From Chitinophagales bacterium (GTDB taxonomy: Bacteria > Bacteroidota > Bacteroidia > Chitinophagales > Chitinophagaceae): a stretch of 64,000 nt of DNA. The stretch covers positions 186,001 through 250,000 of the forward strand of contig JAFLBJ010000001.1 in NCBI GenBank assembly GCA_017303415.1. The letters are read 5' to 3'. Shown here in pieces: positions 35,716 through 43,714 of this stretch. Positions within the stretch are counted from its first letter, which is position 1; each line of letters opens with the position of its first letter. The notes below the pieces were generated by a model. That model was not told the DNA's origin and ran no database searches. It saw nothing but the letters and a program-made list of their open reading frames with translations. Both the position numbers and the translations under genes were made by a program.

Positions 35716-36340
35716 GCATTTGTTATCCCTTCTTGCAGTTGGTTTCTTTGTTTTTCTGGCCCTGGCATCCAAAGTGAATAAGATTCACTATGGCGCCTTT
35801 AACTACAAAAATGCGGTAGAAGAAAAATCAGAGAAAGGCGATTACCTCGACCTGACAAACGGAACCCGGGTCTATGGAAAAAATATCCAGTGGAAATCGG
35901 GTTTACTGGTAAAAGATGTAGTAAAAATTGACGACCAAAGCTTCAAATTTGGAGAAGTAAAAGGGCTCCGGATGGGAGATACCTATTACGGTCGTTTGGG
36001 AAAAACCTTCATCCAACGCATTGTTCATGGCAAGATCAATGTGTATGTACACATGTACCAGGTAACTACAACCTCCACCAGTTCAGCGGGTTTTGTCAGA
36101 ACCAGCTCGTATACCAGAACCGACCACTATGCCCAAAAAGGAGAGGATGGACCGCTGGAAGTTTTTGCCGGACAAAAAGACATCAAGCGACTGGTAGCCG
36201 ATTGTCCAATTGCCGTTCAAATGGCCGACATCGGTAATGGGAAAATGCGGAAGTCCATTCGCAAAAACCGCGATTATTTAAACCAGATTTTTGAGATCTA
36301 TAATAACGACTGTCAACCCCTATCGGTCAATTTCTATTAA
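35705..36340 (+). CDS. Exported protein of unknown function (211 aa)
   Basis: A 211-residue protein with an N-terminal hydrophobic segment (HLLSLLAVGFFVFLALASKV), either a signal peptide or an anchor. The rest is a beta-rich domain: YLDLTNGTRVYGKNIQWKSG, then VVKIDDQSFKFGEVKGLRMG and a Thr/Ser-rich loop (YQVTTTSTSSAGFVRTSSYT). I do not recognise a family. It overlaps the upstream membrane-protein gene by 11 bp. The C-terminal part (IRKNRDYLNQIFEIYNNDCQ) looks helical. Confidence 0.7.
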   Translation: MKNKHLLSLLAVGFFVFLALASKVNKIHYGAFNYKNAVEEKSEKGDYLDLTNGTRVYGKNIQWKSGLLVKDVVKIDDQSFKFGEVKGLRMGDTYYGRLGKTFIQRIVHGKINVYVHMYQVTTTSTSSAGFVRTSSYTRTDHYAQKGEDGPLEVFAGQKDIKRLVADCPIAVQMADIGNGKMRKSIRKNRDYLNQIFEIYNNDCQPLSVNFY

Positions 36341-36488
36341 TCTCCTCACCTGAGTCCTTTCAAAGAGGTAATAGAAATAAAAGCATGTCATAATCATCCT
36401 GACTTAACCAGGAAGAAATATCCCCGTTTGGATTCCGGGGCCAGGGGCAGCGAAATTCGATTGAGCCACAGGATTTTGTGATTTAAAT

Positions 36489-36519
36489 AAAATATTTATT
36501 GTTTTTCAATAAATATTTT
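36489..36519. promoter_or_regulatory. Perfect 13-bp-arm inverted repeat upstream of the DUF2975/HTH pair
   Basis: AAAATATTTATTG (36489-36501) and CAATAAATATTTT (36507-36519) are exact reverse complements around TTTTT. It lies 40 bp upstream of the DUF2975 ATG, just before a TAnnTTTG-like box (GATATTTG, 36522-36529, one mismatch). It is a candidate operator for the small HTH protein of the operon. Nothing else is seen in the 219-bp gap 36341-36559. Confidence 0.6.
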
Positions 36520-36559
36520 CCGATATTTGTGCCATCATTTACTAAATAACTGATGCACA

Positions 36560-37117
36560 ATGGAAATCAGAATCACTACATCCCAGGTCCTGAAAGTCTT
36601 GCAGGTCATTTCCTGGATCCTCTTTTTTGGTCTTGCCGTGGAGGCAGGGGGTGTTGTTGTAAACACCTTTTTTGCCGCCTTTATTAATCCCGACCAGGCA
36701 AAGAACTTTTGGGAAGGGTCCGCCTACCTGATCAAACTTTCGCAGTTTGACCGTGGACATTTTTTTGTCCTCACAATTACTATGTCTATCGTTGCGGTGC
36801 TAAAAGCCATTCTCTTTTATCTCATCTTAAAATTGCTTTCAGAGAAGAAGCTGGATATGACCAAGCCCTTTAGCAAGGAGGTAAGGCGATTCATTTTAAA
36901 CATCTCCTATTTGTCCATTGGGATTGGCCTCTTTTCTTCTTCCGGTGCCAATTTTACCTCCTGGCTCCACAAACAGGGCATGGAGATGGCCGATATTGCC
37001 GAATTAAAACTGGCCGGGGGTGATGTATGGCTTTTCATGGCGGTCATTCTGATCGTCATCGTTCAGATCATCAAGCGCGGAATAGAAATTCAAACTGAAA
37101 ACGATTTAACCATTTAA
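36560..37117 (+). CDS. DUF2975 family membrane protein
   Basis: A 185-residue protein with four predicted membrane helices (VLQVISWILFFGLAVEAGGV; FFVLTITMSIVAVLKAILFY; FILNISYLSIGIGLFSSSG; VWLFMAVILIVIVQIIKRG). The layout and the C-terminal KRGIEIQTENDLTI match DUF2975, a family nearly always followed by a YozG-like HTH protein that begins just after it, as here with a 3-bp gap. The family's function is unknown; the pair is thought to be a membrane-linked regulatory module. Confidence 0.88.
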   Translation: MEIRITTSQVLKVLQVISWILFFGLAVEAGGVVVNTFFAAFINPDQAKNFWEGSAYLIKLSQFDRGHFFVLTITMSIVAVLKAILFYLILKLLSEKKLDMTKPFSKEVRRFILNISYLSIGIGLFSSSGANFTSWLHKQGMEMADIAELKLAGGDVWLFMAVILIVIVQIIKRGIEIQTENDLTI

Positions 37118-37120
37118 TCT

Positions 37121-37342
37121 ATGGCTATTATTGTCAACCTGGATGTGATGATGGCAAGGCGAAAGATGTCACTCAATGAGCTTTCTGAAAAAGTAGGCCT
37201 GACCCTTTCCAATCTTTCAATATTAAAGACAGGGAAGGCCAAAGCCATTCGCTTCAGCACGCTGGAGGCCATTTGCAAGGTGCTGGATTGCCAGCCGGGG
37301 GATATTCTGGAATATGATGGTGCGGTGCAAAGGGATCATTGA
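37121..37342 (+). CDS. Small Cro/C1-type HTH regulator (YozG-like)
   Basis: A 73-residue DNA-binding protein that is little more than one HTH: MARRKMSLNELSEKVGLTLS NLSILKTGKAKAIRFSTLEA, ending ICKVLDCQPGDILEYDG. This is the YozG/HTH_26 type, encoded 3 bp after its DUF2975 partner. It probably regulates its own operon through the inverted repeat at 36489-36519. Its last residues run to 39 bp before the higB promoter palindrome. Confidence 0.92.
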   Translation: MAIIVNLDVMMARRKMSLNELSEKVGLTLSNLSILKTGKAKAIRFSTLEAICKVLDCQPGDILEYDGAVQRDH

Positions 37343-37364
37343 ATTTCAAATAAGGGGAGAAAAT

Positions 37365-37397
37365 AGTTTTCTAATAGAAAACTTTTTATTACTTTTG
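37365..37397 (+). promoter_or_regulatory. higBA promoter with a perfect 19-bp operator palindrome
   Basis: AGTTTTCTA-A-TAGAAAACT (37365-37383) is a perfect palindrome with 9-bp arms. Seven bases further is TACTTTTG (37390-37397), a TAnnTTTG box, and the higB ATG follows three bases later. The position fits autorepression by the HigA or HigBA complex on an almost leaderless transcript. Confidence 0.7.
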
Positions 37398-37400
37398 CCA

Positions 37401-37712
37401 ATGTTCAACATCATTACAAGAGGTACTCTATTGGCGTATTGTAAAAAATACCCAACAGCTGCAATCGCGTTACAAGAATGGTATCATGAGTTAGTAAGAT
37501 GTAATTTTAAGAATTTCAATGAATTAAAACGAATGTATGGGAACGCAAGCCTGGTAGCGGATGACAGGGTTGTATTTAATATTTTAGGAAATAAATACAG
37601 GCTCGTAGTAAGAATTGTATTTGATTTTAAGGTGATTCAAATTAAATGGTTCGGCACACATGCTGAATATGATCGCATTGATGTTAAAACGGTGCAGTTT
37701 AAAAAGAAATAA
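37401..37712 (+). CDS. higB: HigB-family mRNA interferase toxin
   Basis: A 103-residue toxin of the HigB/RelE superfamily. ATG 37401 (MFNIITRGTLLAYCKKYPTA) was chosen because the promoter box lies just before it; an in-frame extension upstream would cross the operator. Family features are ALQEWYHELVRCNFKNFNEL KRMYGNASLVADDRVVFNI and the C-terminal IKWFGTHAEYDRIDV. Such toxins cut mRNA on the ribosome. The order toxin then antitoxin, with a 2-bp gap, is typical of hig modules. Confidence 0.92.
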   Translation: MFNIITRGTLLAYCKKYPTAAIALQEWYHELVRCNFKNFNELKRMYGNASLVADDRVVFNILGNKYRLVVRIVFDFKVIQIKWFGTHAEYDRIDVKTVQFKKK

Positions 37713-37714
37713 AT

Positions 37715-38071
37715 ATGGAACTTAAAATAATTAAGACAGCAAAACAATATCAACTGTACCTGAATTGGGTAGATGAAATGTTTGATAAAAAAATAAAAAT
37801 GTCATCTCCAGAAGGGGAAAAACTTCAGATTGCCCTACTTTTAATTAAAGAGTATGAGGACAAGCACTTTCCTATCCCGGTACCAGATGCCATCGCCGCC
37901 ATTAAATTAAAAATGGAAGAACGAGGTTGGAAGAACAAGGACCTCGTTGGAAAAGTAGGGACTAAAGGATATGTTTCTGCTCTACTAAACCGACGTAAGC
38001 CTCTTACACTCGAACTAGCTAAATTGTTTTATCGCGAATTATCGATCCCGGCAGAGGTACTTCTATCCTAA
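37715..38071 (+). CDS. higA: HigA-type antitoxin
   Basis: A 118-residue antitoxin with a C-terminal HTH (MEERGWKNKDLVGKVGTKGY VSALLNRRKPLTLELAKLF). The N-terminal half (KIIKTAKQYQLYLNWVDEMF, GEKLQIALLLIKEYEDKHFP) is the toxin-binding part found in long HigA proteins. It follows higB with a 2-bp gap. It would neutralise HigB and repress the operon at the palindrome 37365-37383. Confidence 0.92.
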   Translation: MELKIIKTAKQYQLYLNWVDEMFDKKIKMSSPEGEKLQIALLLIKEYEDKHFPIPVPDAIAAIKLKMEERGWKNKDLVGKVGTKGYVSALLNRRKPLTLELAKLFYRELSIPAEVLLS

Positions 38072-38096
38072 GGATTTACTTTATTTTTCCAACTGT

Positions 38097-40004
38097 CTAT
38101 TTCTTCATTTCTGGCTTCGGCTTCAAATATTTGTCCAGAAATTCCAGCGTCCTTTTGGTTGCTGTAATTTGATTCTCCTTTTTCACAAACCCATGCCCCT
38201 CATCCGGGAAGACCACATATTCAACGGGTACGCCATTTTTCTTTACACCCTCTACGATCTCATCACTCTCCACCTTTAACACGCGTACATCATTGGCCCC
38301 TTGTAATACGATCAGCGGCTTGTTGATCTTTTGATAATTGAACAATCCGGATGCTTCTTTGAGGTGTACACTATCGGCTGTAGTAGGATCACCCATTTCC
38401 TCATACAAAGCTTTACGGAAGGCCTCCCAATAGGGAGGAATACTGCGCAGCGTCCTGAGCCAATTGGCCACGCCAAACAGATCCACGCCGGCATTGAACT
38501 CATCGGGATACTTACAAAGCGCATTCAATACCATACAGCCACCATAACTTCCTCCATAAATGACAATGGCATTGGTATCAATATAATCCTGACTGGCTAG
38601 CCATTTCTTACCCCATATACAATCCTTCAGGTCGGCATTTCCATGATCCTTATTATCCAACTTAAAAAACTCTTTTCCATAACCACTACTACCGCGATTA
38701 TTTACGGCAAGAACGGCATACCCATGATTCACCAGGTATTGAATGGAATTGCTGAACCCAACCCGGCTTTGTCCACCAGGACCGCCATGCACCCAAACCA
38801 GGGCGCCCACCTTATTGTCCTTGGAAGCCTGAAGGGGTTTATAATAAATAGCGGGGATATCCAATCCATCAAATGATTTAAACCGTACTACTTCCGCCTG
38901 TACCAGGTCTGCTTCATCAATGGCTTTGTTAAGGGTGGAGGTCAGCCTTTTCAGGCTTTTGGTTTCCAGATTATAAACATAAAGGTTCTGCGGACTGGTG
39001 CTGCTGCCAATGGTAAGTAAGAGATTCTTTTCCGAAGGGGAAATATCTACCCCAAGCACATCGCCATCCTTAATTTCGGGGAAGGCAACGGGTTGGTTGG
39101 TGGCATGATCAAACAGCAGTACTTTATTTTTCCCGTCTTCATTGACAAAAATGGTATGATACTTTTCATTTTCGCTCAGCCCCATGCCTTCTACATCCCA
39201 TTTGTCCTCATAGAATTTTTCCGCTTTCATGCTACCAATATGGTATTTGACCAGGTAACTGAAATTGCTGGCATCGTTGGTGGTATAGTAGAAAATGCTG
39301 TCATTCTTCTCAAAACCCGATGCATTCCAGGTCGCTTCATTGTCATTGCTGATCTTTCTTTTTTCCTGGGTGGTACGGTCAAACAGATATAGTTCATTTT
39401 TATCGGTCGTGATGGACTTGGAAAGGGAGATATAACGTTCACTGGCACTGATCCCAGAGAACTCCATGCCATCATCATTCTGGTAGAGAAGGACAGGGGT
39501 CCAACTCGCTGTATCCAATTTCCAGACATCAAAAAACTGTGGATTTCGCTTATTGCTTAGGATGTAGATTCCTTTTTTATCATTTGTCCATCCCGCAAAG
39601 GAGTTGGCGCTATTCGGCCAGGGCGTAAGATCACGCGAACTGGTATCGCCTTGTTTCATCAGATAGAGATGGGAATTTTCATTACCACCCTGGTCAGCCA
39701 CATAAAGGAAAGAGGTAGTACCGGGTAAATAACTTATCGGGAAATAGGAATCCACGGTAGAGAAAGTGAGTTGCTTCATGGTAGTATCCGCCACAGACAA
39801 TTCATATACGTTGGTTATGCCGGTACTGTTATTACTCACCAATATCTTGTCCTCGGCCTGGTTGAAGTCAGCGCCGTTAATGGAAACATTATTGTACAGG
39901 TCTTCAATGGCAAATTGTTTAGGCATACGTGCCTTTTTACCGGCATCATTACAAGCTACCAGTATTAGCAGCCCAAGCAGTGGAAGCAATGGTTTTTGGG
40001 ACAT
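38097..40004 (-). CDS. S9-family prolyl-oligopeptidase-like lipoprotein
   Basis: A 635-residue serine peptidase. The signal ends at Cys18 (LLILVAC), so it is a lipoprotein. Residues about 30-370 form a WD40-like beta propeller (repeats such as FAGWTNDKKGIYILSNK), followed by an alpha/beta hydrolase domain: ALVWVHGGPGGQSRVGF (oxyanion hole), IVIYGGSYGGCMVLNAL (nucleophile Ser), LIVLQGANDVRVLKVE (Asp) and VFPDEGHGFVKKEN (His). The family removes di- or oligopeptides from peptide N termini outside the cytoplasm. It is convergent with higA and unrelated to its neighbours. Confidence 0.94.
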   Translation of the reverse strand: MSQKPLLPLLGLLILVACNDAGKKARMPKQFAIEDLYNNVSINGADFNQAEDKILVSNNSTGITNVYELSVADTTMKQLTFSTVDSYFPISYLPGTTSFLYVADQGGNENSHLYLMKQGDTSSRDLTPWPNSANSFAGWTNDKKGIYILSNKRNPQFFDVWKLDTASWTPVLLYQNDDGMEFSGISASERYISLSKSITTDKNELYLFDRTTQEKRKISNDNEATWNASGFEKNDSIFYYTTNDASNFSYLVKYHIGSMKAEKFYEDKWDVEGMGLSENEKYHTIFVNEDGKNKVLLFDHATNQPVAFPEIKDGDVLGVDISPSEKNLLLTIGSSTSPQNLYVYNLETKSLKRLTSTLNKAIDEADLVQAEVVRFKSFDGLDIPAIYYKPLQASKDNKVGALVWVHGGPGGQSRVGFSNSIQYLVNHGYAVLAVNNRGSSGYGKEFFKLDNKDHGNADLKDCIWGKKWLASQDYIDTNAIVIYGGSYGGCMVLNALCKYPDEFNAGVDLFGVANWLRTLRSIPPYWEAFRKALYEEMGDPTTADSVHLKEASGLFNYQKINKPLIVLQGANDVRVLKVESDEIVEGVKKNGVPVEYVVFPDEGHGFVKKENQITATKRTLEFLDKYLKPKPEMKK

Positions 40005-40184
40005 AGTTATAATTTATATAGGGAATATATCAAATTTGACGGTACTCACCCAAAATGAATCTAAAAATGGGAAGAACGGCAAAGAAGCAGGAAGGTATCC
40101 TTAAATTTGACCATGAAATCTGTTATGCTATAAATGAGCTGCTAAAATCAGGTATTGAAATTTAATCATCCATTATTTCTCAGT

Positions 40185-40961
40185 ATGTCATCAGTCATTA
40201 TCGATATAAAAAACGCCGTCGCTACTATCACCCTTAACCGGCCGGATAAACTGAACTCCTTTAACCGTGAAATGGCTTTCGGCCTGCAAAACCTGTTGGA
40301 TGATTGTGCTAATGATCCCGGGGTTCGCGCGGTAGTGATCACCGGTGCAGGCAAGGCCTTCTGTGCGGGCCAGGACCTGGAAGAAGTGGTGGATCCAAAT
40401 GGCCCGGGCATGCAACGGATATTGAGTGAACAATTCAATCCTATCATTACCCGTATCCGTGTGTTGAAAAAACCGGTCATCGCTGCCGTCAATGGTGTTG
40501 CAGCAGGTGCCGGTGCCAATATTCCCCTTTGTTGCGATATTGTTATCGCCGCCCGTTCCGCCTCCTTTATCCAGGCTTTCTCCAAGATCGGGTTGATACC
40601 TGATAGTGGTGGCACTTTCTTTTTACCCAGACTTATTGGTTGGCAAAAAGCTAGCGCCCTCATGATGTTGGGTGACCGCGTGATGGCCGAAGAAGCAGAA
40701 CGAATGGGAATGATCTACCAATGTGTGGATGATGAGAAGTTCAATGAAACCATCACCGCCATAGCAGAGAAACTCGCGCAAATGCCAACCATGGGACTTG
40801 CCTATACCAAACAAGCCCTTGACTGGAGTGGCCCACATACCCTGATCGAACAATTACAAAATGAAGATATACTCCAGCAACGAGCCGCAGCCACCTATGA
40901 TTTCAAAGAAGGGGTGCAAGCTTTTCTGGAAAAACGGAAGCCGGTGTTTAGGGGGGAGTGA
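40185..40961 (+). CDS. paaG: 2-(1,2-epoxy-1,2-dihydrophenyl)acetyl-CoA isomerase PaaG (enoyl-CoA hydratase family)
   Basis: A 258-residue crotonase-fold enzyme that opens the epoxide made by PaaABCDE to the seven-membered oxepin-CoA. ATG 40185 (MSSVIIDIKNAVATITLNRP) is preferred to one 30 bp upstream. Key motifs are AGKAFCAGQDLEEV (oxyanion hole and the paaG-type GQDL), VAAGAGANIPLCCDIVIAAR and SKIGLIPDSGGTFFLPRLIG (catalytic Asp in PDSGG, a PaaG signature). It lies 10 kb from paaABCD and upstream of paaI. Confidence 0.92.
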   Translation: MSSVIIDIKNAVATITLNRPDKLNSFNREMAFGLQNLLDDCANDPGVRAVVITGAGKAFCAGQDLEEVVDPNGPGMQRILSEQFNPIITRIRVLKKPVIAAVNGVAAGAGANIPLCCDIVIAARSASFIQAFSKIGLIPDSGGTFFLPRLIGWQKASALMMLGDRVMAEEAERMGMIYQCVDDEKFNETITAIAEKLAQMPTMGLAYTKQALDWSGPHTLIEQLQNEDILQQRAAATYDFKEGVQAFLEKRKPVFRGE

Positions 40962-40963
40962 GG

Positions 40964-41164
40964 GGCGGGAGACGTGAGACGTGAGGCGTGAGGCGTGAGG
41001 CCTGAGACGTGAGGCGTGAGGCGTGAGGCGAGATTATAATATTGATAGAAAATATGTACCTTAGAAATTAAAAATTATTCACGATTCACGATTCACGATT
41101 CACGATTCACGATTCACGATTCACGATTCACGATTCACGATTCACGATTCACGATTCACGATTC
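40964..41164. repeat. 7-bp repeat arrays (copy E), including 12 perfect ACGATTC units
   Basis: Ten 7-bp units in register (40964-41033: GGCGGGA, GACGTGA, GGCGTGA, GGCCTGA, GGCGAGA) start 3 bp after the paaG stop. A 47-bp AT-rich spacer follows, then twelve perfect copies of ACGATTC (41081-41164) reach to 13 bp before the paaI ATG. Right-arm units read in reverse complement (GTGAATC) differ from left-arm units (GTGAGGC) at two positions. The perfect copies suggest recent expansion and likely length polymorphism. Confidence 0.9.
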
Positions 41165-41177
41165 ACGATAACACCCC

Positions 41178-41594
41178 ATGCCCCACACCCCACAATCAGT
41201 CGTCTCCCACATGATGCTCCACGATCGCTTTAGTCAGTGGTTAGGCATTGAAGTGCTTGATATACGCGAAGGGTTTAGCCGTATACAGATGACGGTAAGA
41301 GAAGAAATGATCAATGGGTTTGGGATCGTTCATGGAGGTATTGCCTTTTCATTGGCCGACAGTGCCTTTGCTTTTGCCTGCAACAACCGAAATAATCTTT
41401 CCGTGGCTCTTGATACTTCCATTAACTTTATAAAACCAGTTCATGTGGGCGATCACCTCATAGCCGAGGCCAAAGAACTTCACAATGGAAAATCGACCGG
41501 GCTTTATCATATTAGTATTTATAATCAGCATGATCATTTAGTGGCGCAGTTTAAAGGGACTTGCTACCGTACCGGAAAACCACTGGTAAGCTAG
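41178..41594 (+). CDS. paaI: Hydroxyphenylacetyl-CoA thioesterase PaaI
   Basis: A 138-residue hotdog-fold thioesterase. The signature GFGIVHGGIAFSLADSAFAF holds the catalytic Asp and the HGG turn, followed by NNRNNLSVALDTSINFIKPV. PaaI removes CoA from dead-end phenylacetate pathway products and so protects the CoA pool. It probably forms an operon with paaG but a heptad repeat array fills the 216-bp gap. The ATG at 41178 is the first after the array; an internal ATG at residue 12 is possible. Confidence 0.9.
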   Translation: MPHTPQSVVSHMMLHDRFSQWLGIEVLDIREGFSRIQMTVREEMINGFGIVHGGIAFSLADSAFAFACNNRNNLSVALDTSINFIKPVHVGDHLIAEAKELHNGKSTGLYHISIYNQHDHLVAQFKGTCYRTGKPLVS

Positions 41595-41613
41595 ACACCA
41601 AAACCTCCCGATA

Positions 41614-42360
41614 ATGAAGACCCTCTCCCGGTGGGCGTTTACCCACCCTCGCTTTGCGCGCTGCATCATTGTGGCCGGACATGTGCTACTTGTATGTCTC
41701 GCCCTTTTTGTAGGATATTCATTGCAGGAAATGGGTATCACCTTACCTGCCTATGGTTTATACATCCTCATCGGTCTCTTTGTTACCTTTATCGTGCTCT
41801 ATCCTTCCCGTTCCCAACGGAAAAAGGCAGGAGAGCATTGGGGGTATATTTGGCAAAAAAGCGGGGATGTCGGTATCCTGCTGATCGGGTTTTTAATGGT
41901 AGCCTGGGTTTCCGCTTCTCCCAACGCTTCCAACTCCTTTCACACCCCTCTTTTTGGCGCGATCACTCTTTCTCCCGTAAAAGAAAAACCCACCGCGGAA
42001 GAGATACTCGCCTCTTTGCAATACCGCGATAAAAAATCACTCACACGCCAGGAAAAAAGGATCCTCCGAAAAGAATTCAAACACCAGTTATCGGTGTATA
42101 CCAAGGCCACGCTGCAAGGCGATCCGGAAACACGTAACAGGGCCGGTTTAGTTATATTGGCCATTATTGGCGCCGTGGGATTAACCCTTCTGCTTGGCGC
42201 CCTCGTTTGCTCCATATCCTGTGGAGGAGCGGAAGGACTTGCCGTGATTGTCGGTCTCCTTGGTCTGGCCGCTATCATCTTGTTGACCTTCGCTGTAATG
42301 AGAGCCATTCGAAAAGGGGCCCGAAGGAGAAGGGAACCTGTGTTGGAAAGGGAGGGTTAA
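41614..42360 (+). CDS. Membrane protein of unknown function (248 aa)
   Basis: A 248-residue protein with about five membrane segments (IIVAGHVLLVCLALFVGYSL; LPAYGLYILIGLFVTFIVLY; VGILLIGFLMVAWVSA; AGLVILAIIGAVGLTLLLGA; LAVIVGLLGLAAIILLTFAV). A charged cytoplasmic loop lies in the middle (KKSLTRQEKRILRKEFKHQL) and the C terminus is basic (RAIRKGARRRREP). A CSISCGGAEG motif is in the fourth loop. I do not recognise a family. It begins 19 bp after paaI but nothing ties it to phenylacetate metabolism. Confidence 0.75.
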   Translation: MKTLSRWAFTHPRFARCIIVAGHVLLVCLALFVGYSLQEMGITLPAYGLYILIGLFVTFIVLYPSRSQRKKAGEHWGYIWQKSGDVGILLIGFLMVAWVSASPNASNSFHTPLFGAITLSPVKEKPTAEEILASLQYRDKKSLTRQEKRILRKEFKHQLSVYTKATLQGDPETRNRAGLVILAIIGAVGLTLLLGALVCSISCGGAEGLAVIVGLLGLAAIILLTFAVMRAIRKGARRRREPVLEREG

Positions 42361-42409
42361 TAGTATTATTTTATTGATAATCAATATTTTATAAATATCT
42401 TATTCGAAA

Positions 42410-42493
42410 TTGCTAATCCTAATTAGCAATTTTATCATTTTTTGCTAATTTCAATAAGCAATTTATCGTAATTTTGCTTGTTTGAATTAGCAA
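42410..42493 (+). promoter_or_regulatory. Three 20-bp palindromic sites at exact 32-bp spacing
   Basis: Sites at 42410-42429, 42442-42461 and 42474-42493 share the form TTGCTNNTNNNNATNAGCAA. Start-to-start distance is 32 bp both times, about three helical turns, so all face the same side of the DNA. The third overlaps a TAnnTTTG box (TAATTTTG, 42469-42476) and ends 2 bp before the AAA ATPase ATG. A perfect 15-bp palindrome TATTGATAATCAATA lies further upstream (42372-42386). Confidence 0.8.
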
Positions 42494-42495
42494 AA

Positions 42496-43686
42496 ATGGA
42501 TTCACTACTTATTAAATCGAATGCCCTCCTTGCCGACCAATCCTTGGATATCATACGACCAATAGTTGAAAAAATTGATTGGAAGGATAGATTGATAGGT
42601 CTACTAGGGGCTCGAGGTACTGGAAAAACGACTCTTATCCTTCAGAAAATGAAGAAAGAGTACGGCCACACAGGGAAAGCGATATTCCTTACACTGGATG
42701 ATATATATTTCTCTTCGAGCCGCCTGGTAGATGTAGTTGCTTATTTCACTGCCCGGGGAGTGGAGGCATTCTTCATTGATGAGGTGCATAAATACCCTGA
42801 CTGGGCAAGGGAGATAAAAAACATCTATGATCAATATAAAAAAATAAAGATTGTTTTTACTGGCTCATGCATAACAGATATTATCAGGCAAAATGCAGAC
42901 TTAAGCCGGAGAGCCATTCAATATGAAATGCCGGGATTGTCCTTTCGGGAATATCTGGAGTTTACAGGGGCCATTCGAGTAAAATCCTTTACACTGGAAG
43001 AACTCCTGAAAAGCCATCAGTCCATTGCCACCGAAATGGTGCGACAATTTCAACCACTGGCGCATTTTCAAACCTATTTGCGATATGGTTATTACCCGTT
43101 CTTTCAGGAGAATAAAGACACCTACCCGATCCGCTTGGAACAAATAGTAAAGATGACCATTGAGAATGACCTTCGATTCATTGAAGGCTATGACCCAACA
43201 AAAAGCAGGAAGATCACGCAACTCTTTTATATTCTGGCTACCAATGTTCCATTCAAGCCGAATATCACGAAACTGAGTGAAAAAACAGGGATCAACCGAA
43301 ATACCCTTGTTCAATATCTTCACTATCTGGAAATGGCAAGGTTGGTAAATTTTCTTTCCGCAAAAGGTCCAAGTATCAGCAATCTCCAAAAACCAGACAA
43401 GATATACCTGGAGAACACAAACCTGCATTACGCCCTATCAGGTAACAACGCCGATAAGGGAAGTATCCGGGAAGCATTTTTTCTAAACCAGGTAAAAAAT
43501 GCCGGATACAGCGTATCGCTTCCCTTAAAAAATGATTTCCTGATAAATGAAGAAGAGTTATTTGAGATTGGGGGGAAAAATAAAAAAGGAGAAGCAACCA
43601 CGGACAGACTTTGGGTGGTAAAGGACGACATAGAAATTGGCGTTCTGAATAAAATACCTTTATGGTTGTTTGGAATGATGTACTAG
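42496..43686 (+). CDS. AAA-family ATPase (AAA_14/DUF4143 type)
   Basis: A 396-residue ATPase starting at ATG 42496; a TTG six codons upstream lies inside the palindromic array and was rejected. Walker A is GARGTGKTT (residues 38-46), Walker B is AFFIDEVHKY, and a sensor follows (IVFTGSCITD). The middle (GLSFREYLEFTGA; FQTYLRYGYYPFFQENKDTY) and the C-terminal winged helix/DUF4143 region (NITKLSEKTGINRNTLVQYL HYLEMARLV) are typical. The C terminus (LWVVKDDIEIGVLNKIPLWL FGMMY) resembles a remnant of the nuclease-like fold of the family. The cellular function of this common family is not known. Its promoter carries three phased palindromes. Confidence 0.9.
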   Translation: MDSLLIKSNALLADQSLDIIRPIVEKIDWKDRLIGLLGARGTGKTTLILQKMKKEYGHTGKAIFLTLDDIYFSSSRLVDVVAYFTARGVEAFFIDEVHKYPDWAREIKNIYDQYKKIKIVFTGSCITDIIRQNADLSRRAIQYEMPGLSFREYLEFTGAIRVKSFTLEELLKSHQSIATEMVRQFQPLAHFQTYLRYGYYPFFQENKDTYPIRLEQIVKMTIENDLRFIEGYDPTKSRKITQLFYILATNVPFKPNITKLSEKTGINRNTLVQYLHYLEMARLVNFLSAKGPSISNLQKPDKIYLENTNLHYALSGNNADKGSIREAFFLNQVKNAGYSVSLPLKNDFLINEEELFEIGGKNKKGEATTDRLWVVKDDIEIGVLNKIPLWLFGMMY

Positions 43687-43714
43687 AAAATACAAGAGAA
43701 TCAAAAAATAACAA

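Noticed and set aside
40055-40165. 36-codon plus-strand ORF before paaG (starts MNLKMGRTAKKQEG)
   Set aside because: Composition looks protein-like, but it is very short, matches no family I know and lies in the S9 peptidase/paaG promoter gap. It could be a gene remnant; not supported enough to list.
41081-41164. Twelve perfect 7-bp direct repeats as a CRISPR array
   Set aside because: Units are contiguous with no spacers and are far too short; no cas genes are in the window. They are tandem heptads.
42496-43686. AAA ATPase plus higBA as part of a defence island
   Set aside because: Neighbours are ordinary metabolic and membrane genes, with no nuclease, restriction or mobile-element genes around them.
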